Assembly (NCBI RefSeq): GCF_008000895.1
Contig: NZ_CP042823.1
Coordinates: forward strand, 1,739,001 to 1,803,000
Direction: 5' to 3'
Length of the DNA: 64,000 nucleotides
Origin: Methylobacterium sp. WL1
Lineage (GTDB): Bacteria; Pseudomonadota; Alphaproteobacteria; Rhizobiales; Beijerinckiaceae
Shown: positions 55,193 through 64,000 of the stretch, piece after piece
Layout: the number at the start of each line of letters is the position of its first letter
Numbering within the stretch: the stretch's first letter is position 1
Made by a program: the position numbers and the translations under genes
The notes under the pieces: generated by a model
The model's database searches: none
What the model was told of the DNA's origin: nothing
Seen by the model: the letters and a program-made list of their open reading frames with translations, nothing else

Positions 55193-56375
55193 TAACCCAG
55201 TTTGTGGTCCACGGACGATGCAAGTCCTCGGGCTGTGACAGCTTGGTTCGCGAAGGATCGGAGCGTCAAGCCGCCCAGGGCTTATGGGGTCGATCTTCGC
55301 TGTAGTCGGGCCTCCAGTCCTTGAGGGGTCCACGGGCATCGGCGAGCAACAGAAACACCAAGCGTTCAGGCATTCCGCCCGTAGGAGGCTTTGAACGCTT
55401 CGATGTCGGTCGGCTTCCCTGGCCGGGAGAAGTCGATCGCGACCCCGTTCCGGTAGGCTCAAGGGTCGAGCATTCGGCCGGCGAACTCTGATCCATCGTC
55501 CCCCCCCTGGCGTTTCAGTCGACCTCGCAGCCGCACCAAGGCGTCCAGAGTCTCGGTCACTTGGTAGGGGGGGAAGCTGGCTCTCGGTGTGAGCGAGAGC
55601 GCCTCTCGCGTAGGGCAATCGATCACCGTGAGAGTCCAGAACGGACACCCATCGAAGACGCGATCGGATACGAAGCCCATCGCCCACACCTCGTTGTGTT
55701 CGCCGGTCGCCGGCCGCTCCCGGCGATCGAGCCAAGGTCGCTTGCGCTGGAGCAGCTTGGACCGGGTCGACACTCCCTCGTCATGGTAGATCCGGAACTC
55801 CACTTGTCATTCACGGTCCAGCCCTCCCGTTGCAACAGGATGTGCAGCCGCTGGTAGCCGTTGCGCACCAACCGATAGCCAGCTCCTTCAGCCGCATGCG
55901 CAGCTTCACCTGCGGGTCGGAGGGCTTTCTGTAGCGCTGGAACGAGCGGCCAAGCCGGTGGCCTGGCAAACCCCGACGCTCGCGGACGCCGTAGGCCACC
56001 TGCAGGTGGCCGGCGACCTCGTGGCGAGCGGCGGGCCTCACTACTCTCGCTTCAGGGCATCCTGCGGCCACGAGCGGTCCAGCGTCAGGCCGTCCACCAA
56101 CCGCTTAAGCTTGCCTTCTCGCCCTCCAGAGGTTTGAGCCGTCGGATATCACGCGCGCCCATGGCGACGAACTGCTTCTTCCAACGGTAACGAGGTCGGC
56201 TCGCACCGGCTCATCTCCCGACAGACCTTGTCTACCGCCGCACCAGTTTCCGTCTGCCGCAGGGCAAACGCGATCTGTTCTTCGCGAAGCGATTGCCGAC
56301 ATGGCATCCGCCTTCCTTCAGGGCCCAGGACGCCCGAAAAACCTGCGGCCAGCGCCAACCATTTTGCGAGGCCAA
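55193..56375. mobile_element. degenerate IS407-type element, minus strand
   Basis: The minus strand carries a decayed version of the intact IS at 37791-38988. OrfA pieces lie near 56149-56330 (REEQIAFALRQTETGAAVDKVCREM) and orfB pieces in three frames: 55811-56071, 55459-55803 (HNEVWAMGFVSDRVFDG) and 55266-55496. Several frameshifts destroy it. The low end retains AACCCAGTTTGTGGTCCACGG-like sequence. It is inverted relative to the intact copy. Confidence 0.8.
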
Positions 56376-57217
56376 AGTTATTACCAAGCGTCAACGATCT
56401 CTATGGGTATCTGCATGTATTTCACCGAACAAATGCGTAGTACTACGCCACCGTTCCAATCTGTTATGCGACGCTTCTGAATGAAGGTGATATCTTGATT
56501 GGCGCCTGTCTATTAATAATAAATCAGAGTTCAGATATATAATTTGCAGAACGGGCGATATGAACCAATATAAGATTGTAAAAATCAATCCGAATTTTTT
56601 CAGAGCAAATGACCCTCACGGACCTATTTATAAATAGCTGACTAGTAGTTTAATCGCTTATAAAAGCCCACATTTTGGACAAAAACCCGAAAAAATTTAT
56701 GCGCTGATGTGAGATAAGCTTCGGTTTAGCTGCCGGAATACCCGATTTGTCAGCCTTAGCTACCGGCAGAAGCCGCTTGGCGCCGATATGTGGCGGTATG
56801 GATTTCGCGGTCGCGTGAGAACGCAGAAATTATGATTGTCAGAATGTAGCATAATGCGCTTGCTAGCTAAAAGACTTGGCGGCGTTGGGCACTCTAACTG
56901 GGAGCCTTTTCACTCCAGAGATCGCATAATTTGTTGGACGGGGATGGTTTCAAATTAAATCTATAGAGTGTTCCAGGGAGATATAGATATACCCCGAGCA
57001 AAATGGGTGATGCTGCGATTGTTAGGAGTGCCGCATTAAACCTCAGCTTGCGTTCGACCAAATTACCCGTATCAAAGATTGAACTGATATAGAAAGCACG
57101 ATGTCCACTCAAGCTCTGCAATGAGCTGCCGCATCGGCGCTTATCAGGATAGTCCTAAACTTGAGATAAGCAGGCGGCAATTGCCAAGCCTGCCTCAATA
57201 AGGCATATCGCCCCCCA
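56376..57217. other. A/T-rich intergenic region
   Basis: About 840 bases, strikingly A/T-rich between 56480 and 56720. A minus-strand frame at 56894-57121 could encode 75 residues with a hydrophobic stretch (ALLTIAASPILLGVYLYLPG), but support is weak. The promoter for the gene at 57242 should lie here. Confidence 0.35.
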
Positions 57218-57241
57218 TTGAAACGCCCGAATCAAACTCAG

Positions 57242-58651
57242 ATGCACCACGATCTGCAGAACGACCGAGTTATCTCGTCAGCCGCGTTTCCAGACTCCGT
57301 CCATGTTGGCCGCGGGACTTACTGGGACCCGAAAACTAAGTTTATGACTTACATAGCAGATGAAAGATTATACATCGGACGTTATTGCTCGATCGCGGAG
57401 GACGCTTTTCTAGCGACAGGGGGAGAGCATTTCACAGAAAAGGTGAGTACGTGGCCCGTCGACACTTTTATCTTAGGTGTCTGGAACCCATCGCGTGCAT
57501 ATCGTCGAAAGCCGGATACCCGCATCGGATCGGATGTATGGATTGGTCGCAGTGCGCAAGTTTTTGGCGGATGTACTGTTGGGCATGGCGCCGTTATTGG
57601 AGCGGGTGCCGTCGTTTGTAAAGACGTGCCGCCGTTTGCCATCGTAGTGGGAAACCCGGCGAAGATCATCCGATATCGTTTCGATGAGGCTACTCGCGCC
57701 GATCTTCTGGCGATTGCCTGGTGGGATTGGACACCGGAAGAGATTCGGGCTCGGGCTGAGTGGTTCTATAAACCGATAGAAATCTTCATCTCTGAATTCT
57801 CCGCGGCGCAGAATCAAACAGATCTCCCCGCTCCGGCGACGGTCTCTCCTCCAAATCAAATTTCGGAAAACAAAATGCAATCTCTCAGACAAATTGCTCC
57901 GGCCTATAGCAATGACGCTCCGTCTCAGCAGGCAATGATTGATATTCTAGCAGGAAGTTGGGTCAGCTCATTTCCTCCAGAAATGGGCTTGTCGGCCGGC
58001 GGCACCGCTCATTTCGATCAAACGGTTGACAATCGCGTTAAAGAAGTCGCGGACGTTTTCGATTTTTCAGGAAAATCGGTCTGCGAACTTGGTCCATTGG
58101 AAGCATACCAAACCAAGCATCTCTGTGATGCCGGCGCGGGCCCCGTGGTGGCGGTTGAAGCCAATGATCTGGCGTTCGTGAAATGTTTGATGGTCAAGGA
58201 GATGTTCAATATCCCCGCCAATTTTTTTTACGGAAGTGCATTAAAATATCTTGAGAATAACGACAAAGTTTTCGACGTGATCTGGGCGTCTGGTGTGCTT
58301 TATCATCAAGTCGAACCGCTCAGATTGCTGGAATTGATTTGCGATCGTTCAAACGCCTTTTTTATATGGACGCATTATTGGAAGCAAGAAGAATGCGCGA
58401 AGGATTTAACGTTTGATGTCGATAAAGATATTGTGAAAGATATTGGCAGTGCCCCGGTAGTCCATCATTACAAAAGTTATGTCGCGAAGGGGATCGAGTT
58501 TTCAGGTGGTGTGGAGAGCGGAGCCTATTGGCTGGAAAAAAATATAATACTCGATTATGTAACGGAGCGCGGCTTCAAGTTGCTTCATTTCAAAGAGCAG
58601 GTCGATGCGCCCCCCGGCCCGGTCATGTTGTTTTTTGCCGTTCGTAGTTGA
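57242..58651 (+). CDS. acetyltransferase-methyltransferase fusion protein
   Basis: 469 residues from ATG 57242 (a TTG at 57218 is in frame). Residues about 15-195 are a left-handed beta-helix xenobiotic-type acetyltransferase: YIGRYCSIAEDAFLATGGEHF, IGSDVWIGRSAQVFGG, VIGAGAVVCKDVPPFAIVVGNPAKII and WWDW. After a Pro/Asn-rich linker, residues 235-469 are a class I methyltransferase: SVCELGPLEAYQTKHL, VVAVEAND, IWASGVLYHQVEPL, IWTHYWKQ. The second half is a paralogue of the protein at 36949. One protein could both O-acetylate and methylate the glycan. A strong hairpin follows. Confidence 0.82.
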   Translation: MHHDLQNDRVISSAAFPDSVHVGRGTYWDPKTKFMTYIADERLYIGRYCSIAEDAFLATGGEHFTEKVSTWPVDTFILGVWNPSRAYRRKPDTRIGSDVWIGRSAQVFGGCTVGHGAVIGAGAVVCKDVPPFAIVVGNPAKIIRYRFDEATRADLLAIAWWDWTPEEIRARAEWFYKPIEIFISEFSAAQNQTDLPAPATVSPPNQISENKMQSLRQIAPAYSNDAPSQQAMIDILAGSWVSSFPPEMGLSAGGTAHFDQTVDNRVKEVADVFDFSGKSVCELGPLEAYQTKHLCDAGAGPVVAVEANDLAFVKCLMVKEMFNIPANFFYGSALKYLENNDKVFDVIWASGVLYHQVEPLRLLELICDRSNAFFIWTHYWKQEECAKDLTFDVDKDIVKDIGSAPVVHHYKSYVAKGIEFSGGVESGAYWLEKNIILDYVTERGFKLLHFKEQVDAPPGPVMLFFAVRS

Positions 58652-58680
58652 GTGCGGCGATAAATTGTATTTGGCTCCAT

Positions 58681-58715
58681 GCGTTCCTAAAGCAATGCTT
58701 TCAGGAGCGTGTTTT
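58681..58715 (+). terminator. intrinsic terminator after the fusion gene
   Basis: A stem of about 12-13 base pairs (CGTTCCT-AAAGCA against TGCTTT-C-AGGAGCG, one G.T pair and one bulge) with a one-base centre, followed by GTTTT. It lies between the fusion gene and the gene at 58734. Confidence 0.55.
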
Positions 58716-58733
58716 ATGGTGTAGGTACCGCAT

Positions 58734-59576
58734 GTGAGTATTAATGTGAGATCGACGATGATGTGTCAGAATGAGGAATCGGCTGCAGCACTTTATCTCG
58801 CGCGTGGTGCAGACACGGAATGCGATGCGAAATTTGATCGTTTCATTCAGTCTTATCAGCTCAACGCTGCCGGTATAGCTCACACCTTGTATGTAGCCCT
58901 TAAGGGGTTCGCTTCGCCCGATCACCTTGCTGCAACGCGCGCGCGCTTTTCAGCCATCAATCCTGTTTTTCTTAATTTGGAAGATAATCGTTACGACGTC
59001 GGCGCCTATATCGATTGCAGCAAGCAGATGGCAGCAACATACATATGTTTTATGAATACCCATGCAGAGATTCTTGCGCCTAACTGGCTCAACAACTTCG
59101 TGGCTCATCTCCGTCGCAGAGAAGTGGGACTCGTCGGAGCGAGCGGATCCTTTGAAAGTCTGCAATTACCTGGGCTTGAGGTCGAGCTCTTCCCCAATCC
59201 GCATTTGCGCACCAACGGCTTCGCGCTGCGCCGCACTGTGCTTCTGGACCTGTTCCGAGATTATTTGATCGGCAGCAAGCTCGACGCTTATGCTTTTGAG
59301 AGTGGACGGAGCAGCCTCACCCGGCGGATCACGGCGCGCGGCTATGACGTCTTGGTGGTGGGTCGAAACGGGCGTGGCTATCCCCCTCTTTGGTGGCCGG
59401 CAAGCGACACTTTCCGCCAGGGGCGACAGGACAACCTCCTCATAGCCGACAACCAGACGCGGCGCTTCGACGATGCCTTGGCGCCTGAAAAAAGCATGCT
59501 CTTGCGTTTGGCATGGGGATCGCATATCGAGCTGGCTGACACGCGCCCAGACCTTGACGCTTGCTCATTGAGATGA
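58734..59576 (+). CDS. glycosyltransferase-like protein
   Basis: 280 residues from GTG 58734. The central region (FLNLEDNRYDVGAYIDCSKQ, YICFMNTHAEILAPNWLNNFVAHL, VGLVGASGSFES, TNGFALRRTVLLDLF) is what one expects of a GT2-like GT-A core in which the donor-site acids are replaced. It lies between the fusion enzyme and a large RgpF-type enzyme on the same strand. It probably acts in glycan assembly, but I do not recognise a named family. Confidence 0.6.
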   Translation: MSINVRSTMMCQNEESAAALYLARGADTECDAKFDRFIQSYQLNAAGIAHTLYVALKGFASPDHLAATRARFSAINPVFLNLEDNRYDVGAYIDCSKQMAATYICFMNTHAEILAPNWLNNFVAHLRRREVGLVGASGSFESLQLPGLEVELFPNPHLRTNGFALRRTVLLDLFRDYLIGSKLDAYAFESGRSSLTRRITARGYDVLVVGRNGRGYPPLWWPASDTFRQGRQDNLLIADNQTRRFDDALAPEKSMLLRLAWGSHIELADTRPDLDACSLR

Positions 59577-59815
59577 AGTGCCGTAATTTGATGGCACCCG
59601 GGGATATTGGTTCTCGGCCTCAAATATAATAAGTAACGTCGCACTAGTGAATCGAAGATCCGCAATCGCACGCTGACGTTTAAAGCATTATCTTAGTTGC
59701 TCGCCCTTCTAGATCTGCTTTTGGTTTCCCCATCCAAGTTGATCGTTTGGGCTGAAGTGCATGCATCTGCTTGCGCCAGCGGTATGCAAATTTTCTAGCA
59801 GAGTGAAGACGAAGT

Positions 59816-62800
59816 ATGACGGATCAGGGTACGAGGGATCGCGAAACTGACGATATGGTAGAGCAGTCCAGTATCCAAGTAGAAGAGTTCGATCCGGTTT
59901 GGTACCTCCATCGCTATGTTGACGTGGCAAAGTCAGGATTTGATCCGCTCGAACATTTCGCGCAGCACGGTCGGCACGAAGGCCGGTTCCCGAATGCCCA
60001 GGTTGAGGCGGCGAGTTTGCGAGCGGCCGAGGTCGATCCGATATGGTATCTTAACCGTTACCCCGACGTAGCAGATGCGGGTGCCGATGCTCGCAACCAC
60101 TATGCATCATACGGTCATGCCGACGGCCGGTATCCGAATGCAAAAGCCGAGGCCGCCAATGCGATGGCCGCCAAAGTCGATCCAATCTGGTACCGGGCCC
60201 GCTATCCGGATGTAGCCGAAGCCGGCATGGATCCGAAGATCCATTTTGCCAAATACGGTTATATTGATAGCCGCTTTCCTAATGCAGAAGCCGAGGCCTT
60301 CAGCATACGCGCTGCCGAGGTTGATCCGGCATGGTACCTAGCTCGTTATCGGGATGTGGCGGCATCGGGGACCGACCCGCGGCTCCACTACGCCGAGTAT
60401 GGTCACGTCGAAGGCCGATATCCAAACGCTGCAGTCGAGCCGCGGCAGGCATGGGATTCAATCTTTGACCCGGCTTGGTATTCGGCTCGCTACTTGGATC
60501 TGGGCGAGTTCAAAACCGACCCGCTACATCATTTCAGAACTATCGGGATCCTGGAGGGCCGCGCGCCCAACGCGTTCGAAGATGATCGCGAGGCCTGGAA
60601 GACCGTGTTCGATGAGGCTTGGTACCTCGACCGCAACACGGATGTCGCGGATGCGGGGCTAGATCCGCTCGAGCATTTTATCCGACATGGATTGCTCGAA
60701 CGTCGCCGTCCTAACAAAAATGTGACACTGCCTGGTAGCGACGTCACGGCAACCAAAATCACCTGCCTCAAAGCCGGCCGTATCGGACGCGAAGTCGCGC
60801 TGTTCGTGACTTGGTCCGCCGAGGGGACGATCAAGCCACACGTGGCCCATTATGCGGCAAGCCTGAAGCAGCAGGGAATTGACTGCATTCTGATCGTGAC
60901 TAGCGACCACGACAAGATAGAAGTGCCAGAAACGCTGGCGGCATGCTCAGAGGTAATTTATCAACGTGCCAACGGCGGTTTTGATTTTGCCGCATGGGCA
61001 CATGTTTTTCGCCTTCAGCCGGAATTGTTCGAAGCGGACATCGTCTATTTGATCAATGACAGCGTCTTCGGTCCGACCAGCGAGACCGATTTCGGGCGGC
61101 TCGTTGTTCGTATCCGAGAGACTGACGCCGATCTGATCGGCCTAACTGACAACCTGGAGCGCGGCTGGCATATCCAAAGTTATTTTCTTGTCGTCAAGCA
61201 GCGTGCCCTGAAATCACAAGTCTTACGTGATTTCATACACAGTATCGTCTCGTTCGACCACAAAGACGACGTGATCAACGAGTATGAAACTCAGTTCACT
61301 CGCCAAATGATGAGGCACGGTCTGCGTTGCGAGTCGATGTTTCCGACGCCTGGCCTGCCCAACTCAACCTTACATAGGTGGCGCGAACTTCTTGATGTTG
61401 GATTTCCTTTTATCAAGGTTAGTACCGTCCGCGGCCTCAGCAAGGGTACCAACCTGATTGGTTGGCGCGAGGCGACGTCGCTTCAGGGCTACGACACCGC
61501 TCCCGCCGACCGCACGCTCGCCGAAATGGCCGCGCGGACTGTGATAGCCCCCGTATCGCTGGCGGCCCGAAAGTTCAACCATCGGCAGCAGGCACGCGCC
61601 GAACTCCACGCTTTCTTTGCAACGCGGCAGACTATCGATTTGCCGGTTTATCCTGATCCGGTCATCTCAGTGCTGATGGTGGTCTATAATGAGGCCGAAT
61701 TAACGTTCCGAGCTTTACAATCTATAGTCGCAACCGTCGATCTGCCTGTAGAAGTCATCATCGTCGACAATGCCTCGACGGATGACACCCGTTATCTCTT
61801 GGACCGTGTGCGCAATGCGCGAATGGTGCGGAACGTTGAGGATCTTCACTTCCTGCGGGCTGCCAACCAAGCGGCCGCCCGCGCCAAAGGGCGCGCGCTG
61901 CTGTTTCTCAACAACGACATCAGCCTGCAGCCTGATGCTGTGCGGTATGGTTTGGAGACGCTCGAGAGCTCGGCCGACGTCGCAGTCGTTGGCGCTAAGC
62001 TTGTTCTGACCGATGGCACACTCCAAGAGGCTGGCAGCATCATTTGGAGCGACGGTGCCTGCCTTGGGTACGGCCGAGGCCAATCGCCGGACGGTTACCA
62101 GTACAATTTCCGCCGTGATGTTGACTATTGTTCTGGTGCATACATGATGATGCGCCGTGACGTCTTCGAACAACTCGGCCGATTCGATACGATCTATGCA
62201 CCCGCCTACTACGAAGAAACCGATTTGTGCATGCGCATTCATGCGGCCGGCTTTCGAGTAATCTACGATCCGCGTATCGTCGTGAACCACTACGAGTTCG
62301 CGAGCGTAGCCTATGCTGGCGAGGCTTCAGCTCTGATGGGGCGCAACTTCAAGACCTTCTCGGAGAGGCATCACTCTGCTTTAGCGCGTCGTCACCTACC
62401 GCAGACCAGCCCAACCTATCTAGCCCGAAGCCGGCACCGGCACCTCAGGCGGATTTTGATGATCGACAACCTCGTGCCGCTCAGCTCGCACGGCGCTGGC
62501 TTTCCGCGCACGAGCCGCATCCTCGACGCTTTGACCCGGCAGGGTTTCTTTGTCACTTACTATCCGACGTTCCAGCCGCATGTATCTGAGGCGGAGCTAC
62601 GCAGCCATTGCTCGGTCGACGTCGAGTTTGTGCTCGGCAGCGACCGCCCGGTACTTACACAGCTGATCGAGGAGAGGCCAGGATACTACGATGGTATCTT
62701 TGTCTGTCGGCCAAATAACATGCATGTCATCCAAGCTCACTTTCTACAAAACTCTGCACCTTACCGGGGTACAGCGTTGATCTATGACGCTGAAGCCGTC

Positions 62801-63568
62801 TGCGCTCCGCGGGACGCGCGGCGCCGGGCCATTCATGGCAATCCAATGACACCAGCTGAGGAAAGCGAGGCGCTTGCCGCTGAGATCGCACTCTCAGATA
62901 TTGCCGACCTCACTCTGGTTGTTAATGAATGGGACGCGGGTTATTTTCGCGACGGCGGACGCAGCAATGTCGGCGTGCTCGGGCACGCACTTGAGATAAA
63001 GGCAGGCGAGTACACATTCGCACAGCGACAGGGATTTCTATTTGTTGGGCGTCTGGACGATGATACTTCGCCAAATGTCGATGCTTTATTCTGGTTTATC
63101 GAGCGGGTGATGCCGAAACTCGACGGCTTTATTGGGAGCGACTACCGTTTAATTGTTGCCGGTCCCACCGGTTCCGCGCGGCTTGTGGCGCTCGACGATC
63201 CGCGAATTCAAATCCTCGGCCGTGTTGACGATCTCACGCCGCACTACGACGCCGCACGGGTCTTTATCGGCCCGACGCGGTACGCCGCTGGAATCCCTCT
63301 TAAAATCTACGAAGCTGCCGCATTCGGTGTTCCGACGGTGATCACGCCGCTGCTGGCTGATCAACTAGGCTGGGTCTCAGGAGAAGCTGCTCTGATCGGC
63401 TCGGACGAGAGCGAATTCGCAGAGCAGTGTGGGCTACTGTATCAGGATGAACACACGTGGAATGCGGTTCGAGATAGCTCTCTGTTGAAAGTCAGAAAGG
63501 AGTGTGCACCGGCCGAATTTGAGTGTCGTTTGGCAGGTGCCCTCCACACGATCGGCTTACGCCCATGA
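59816..63568 (+). CDS. repeat-bearing multidomain glycosyltransferase (RgpF, GT2, GT4)
   Basis: 1250 residues. Residues 25-305 are six tandem units of about 48 residues (DP.WYL.RY.DVA.AG.DP..HY..YG..EGR.PNA..EA). Then an RgpF domain at about 318-600 (REVALFVTWSAEGTIKPHVAHY, RANGGFDFAAWAHVF, YLINDSVFGP, LTDNLERGWHIQSYFLV, NEYETQFTRQMM), a GT2 domain at about 618-850 (ISVLMVVYNEAELTFRAL, IIVDNASTDDTRYLL, LFLNNDISL near 695, EETDLCMRIHAAGF near 800), and a GT4-like domain from about 878 (ILMIDNLVPLSSHGAGFPR, LFVGRLDDDTSPNVDALFWF, GIPLKIYEAAAFGVPTV). An assembly enzyme adding several sugars. Close relative of the 760-residue protein at 52716. Confidence 0.9.
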   Translation: MTDQGTRDRETDDMVEQSSIQVEEFDPVWYLHRYVDVAKSGFDPLEHFAQHGRHEGRFPNAQVEAASLRAAEVDPIWYLNRYPDVADAGADARNHYASYGHADGRYPNAKAEAANAMAAKVDPIWYRARYPDVAEAGMDPKIHFAKYGYIDSRFPNAEAEAFSIRAAEVDPAWYLARYRDVAASGTDPRLHYAEYGHVEGRYPNAAVEPRQAWDSIFDPAWYSARYLDLGEFKTDPLHHFRTIGILEGRAPNAFEDDREAWKTVFDEAWYLDRNTDVADAGLDPLEHFIRHGLLERRRPNKNVTLPGSDVTATKITCLKAGRIGREVALFVTWSAEGTIKPHVAHYAASLKQQGIDCILIVTSDHDKIEVPETLAACSEVIYQRANGGFDFAAWAHVFRLQPELFEADIVYLINDSVFGPTSETDFGRLVVRIRETDADLIGLTDNLERGWHIQSYFLVVKQRALKSQVLRDFIHSIVSFDHKDDVINEYETQFTRQMMRHGLRCESMFPTPGLPNSTLHRWRELLDVGFPFIKVSTVRGLSKGTNLIGWREATSLQGYDTAPADRTLAEMAARTVIAPVSLAARKFNHRQQARAELHAFFATRQTIDLPVYPDPVISVLMVVYNEAELTFRALQSIVATVDLPVEVIIVDNASTDDTRYLLDRVRNARMVRNVEDLHFLRAANQAAARAKGRALLFLNNDISLQPDAVRYGLETLESSADVAVVGAKLVLTDGTLQEAGSIIWSDGACLGYGRGQSPDGYQYNFRRDVDYCSGAYMMMRRDVFEQLGRFDTIYAPAYYEETDLCMRIHAAGFRVIYDPRIVVNHYEFASVAYAGEASALMGRNFKTFSERHHSALARRHLPQTSPTYLARSRHRHLRRILMIDNLVPLSSHGAGFPRTSRILDALTRQGFFVTYYPTFQPHVSEAELRSHCSVDVEFVLGSDRPVLTQLIEERPGYYDGIFVCRPNNMHVIQAHFLQNSAPYRGTALIYDAEAVCAPRDARRRAIHGNPMTPAEESEALAAEIALSDIADLTLVVNEWDAGYFRDGGRSNVGVLGHALEIKAGEYTFAQRQGFLFVGRLDDDTSPNVDALFWFIERVMPKLDGFIGSDYRLIVAGPTGSARLVALDDPRIQILGRVDDLTPHYDAARVFIGPTRYAAGIPLKIYEAAAFGVPTVITPLLADQLGWVSGEAALIGSDESEFAEQCGLLYQDEHTWNAVRDSSLLKVRKECAPAEFECRLAGALHTIGLRP

Positions 63569-63580
63569 GAGGTCTCGGTT

Positions 63581-63598
63581 TGCAGGTTCCATCCTGCA
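63581..63598 (+). terminator. small hairpin after large glycosyltransferase
   Basis: TGCAGG-TTCCAT-CCTGCA, 13 bases after the stop. A run of six T occurs about 20 bases further on. Weak terminator candidate. Confidence 0.3.
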
Positions 63599-63732
63599 GC
63601 TCGGATTTACCCAACGACTTTTTTAAAAGATAAATCCGGATCTGTCTTGAGTGGTCATTTATGTCGACGAGCTACACAGTTGCGCTTTGGGATATAGGAG
63701 TGAAATCAAATGATCTTTAATTGGTCTGCGCG

Positions 63733-64000
63733 ATGAAAGCAGTGATCCTAGCGGGCGGCCTCGGCACGCGCCTGTCGGAGGAGACCGGGACGCGGCCGAA
63801 GCCGATGGTCGAAGTCGGGGGGCAGCCGATCCTGTGGCACATCATGAAGAGCTTCGCCGCCTATGGCGTGACCGAGTTCGTGATTTGCCTCGGTTACCGC
63901 GGCTACATGATCAAGGAATTCTTCCTGAATTACCGTCTCCATCTCTCCGATGTGACGGTGGCGACCGGATCGGGTGACATCGAGTTTCACCGGTCCGGCG
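63733..64000 (+). CDS. rfbF: glucose-1-phosphate cytidylyltransferase, partial
   Basis: The gene starts at ATG 63733 and runs off the window after about 89 codons. The N-terminus MKAVILAGGLGTRLSEETGT, then RPKPMVEVGGQPILWHIMK and VTEFVICLGYRGYMIKEFF are diagnostic of RfbF. It makes CDP-glucose, the first step to CDP-linked 3,6-dideoxyhexoses or related branched and methylated sugars in alphaproteobacteria. Further CDP-sugar genes are expected beyond the edge. Confidence 0.9.
   Translation, partial: MKAVILAGGLGTRLSEETGTRPKPMVEVGGQPILWHIMKSFAAYGVTEFVICLGYRGYMIKEFFLNYRLHLSDVTVATGSGDIEFHRSG

Noticed and set aside
56894..57121. Minus-strand 75-codon frame with a hydrophobic stretch
   Set aside because: No family, weak start, A/T-rich surroundings; kept only as a note in the intergenic entry.

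Overview
The window looks like a chromosomal or megaplasmid segment of a GC-rich alphaproteobacterium. Codon and protein style suggest the Methylobacterium group, but this is an inference from general resemblance, not from a marker gene. It is a surface-polysaccharide locus heavily invaded by insertion sequences. No rRNA, tRNA or CRISPR array was seen.

Layout. 0.1-5 kb: a GAF protein, a single-domain response regulator, a capsule-export inner-membrane protein (KpsE/CtrB type) and a polyhydroxyalkanoate-system protein. 5-11.7 kb: small phage-like genes (two HNH nucleases, short hypotheticals, an XRE regulator with three operator-like dyads), a phosphomannomutase, and an IS3 element that splits a small gene. 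12-21.3 kb: a degenerate IS3, an IS66 remnant, cysC (APS kinase), an exported protein, then nested elements (IS1182-like cut by ISL3, itself hit by a single-ORF IS66-type element with a perfect 8-bp duplication) and an IS630 remnant. 21.7-27.6 kb: a PAPS sulfotransferase and a 1445-residue three-domain glycosyltransferase. 27.7-34.7 kb: IS5, a complete IS66 with a passenger gene, ISL3 and IS481. 34.7-44.9 kb: a broken repeat protein, two methyltransferases, a tail-fibre-like protein, an intact IS407-type IS3, a KpsM-type ABC permease, a 1308-residue glycosyltransferase and a hexapeptide acyltransferase. 45-52.6 kb: a very GC-rich block with an acyl-carrier cassette (FkbH, ACP, KAS III, ACP, SDR, NeuD/PglD-like transferase) divergent from a MaoC-SDR fusion. 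52.7-64 kb: two RgpF-type glycosyltransferases, a degenerate IS407 copy, an acetyltransferase-methyltransferase fusion, a small glycosyltransferase-like protein and the start of rfbF.

How the genes fit together. Phosphomannomutase and RfbF supply activated sugars. Four large intact proteins polymerise or modify the glycan; all carry N-terminal tandem FD..WY..Y.DV repeats joined to GT2, GT4 or RgpF domains, and a fifth locus is a remnant. CysC makes PAPS for the sulfotransferase. Methyltransferases and acyltransferases decorate the chain. The FkbH-ACP-KAS III cassette probably builds an unusual acyl group for one sugar. The KpsE- and KpsM-type proteins export the product; the ATPase and outer-membrane partners are not in the window. 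The repeat-bearing glycosyltransferase family and the acyl cassette are the best candidates for under-described biology.
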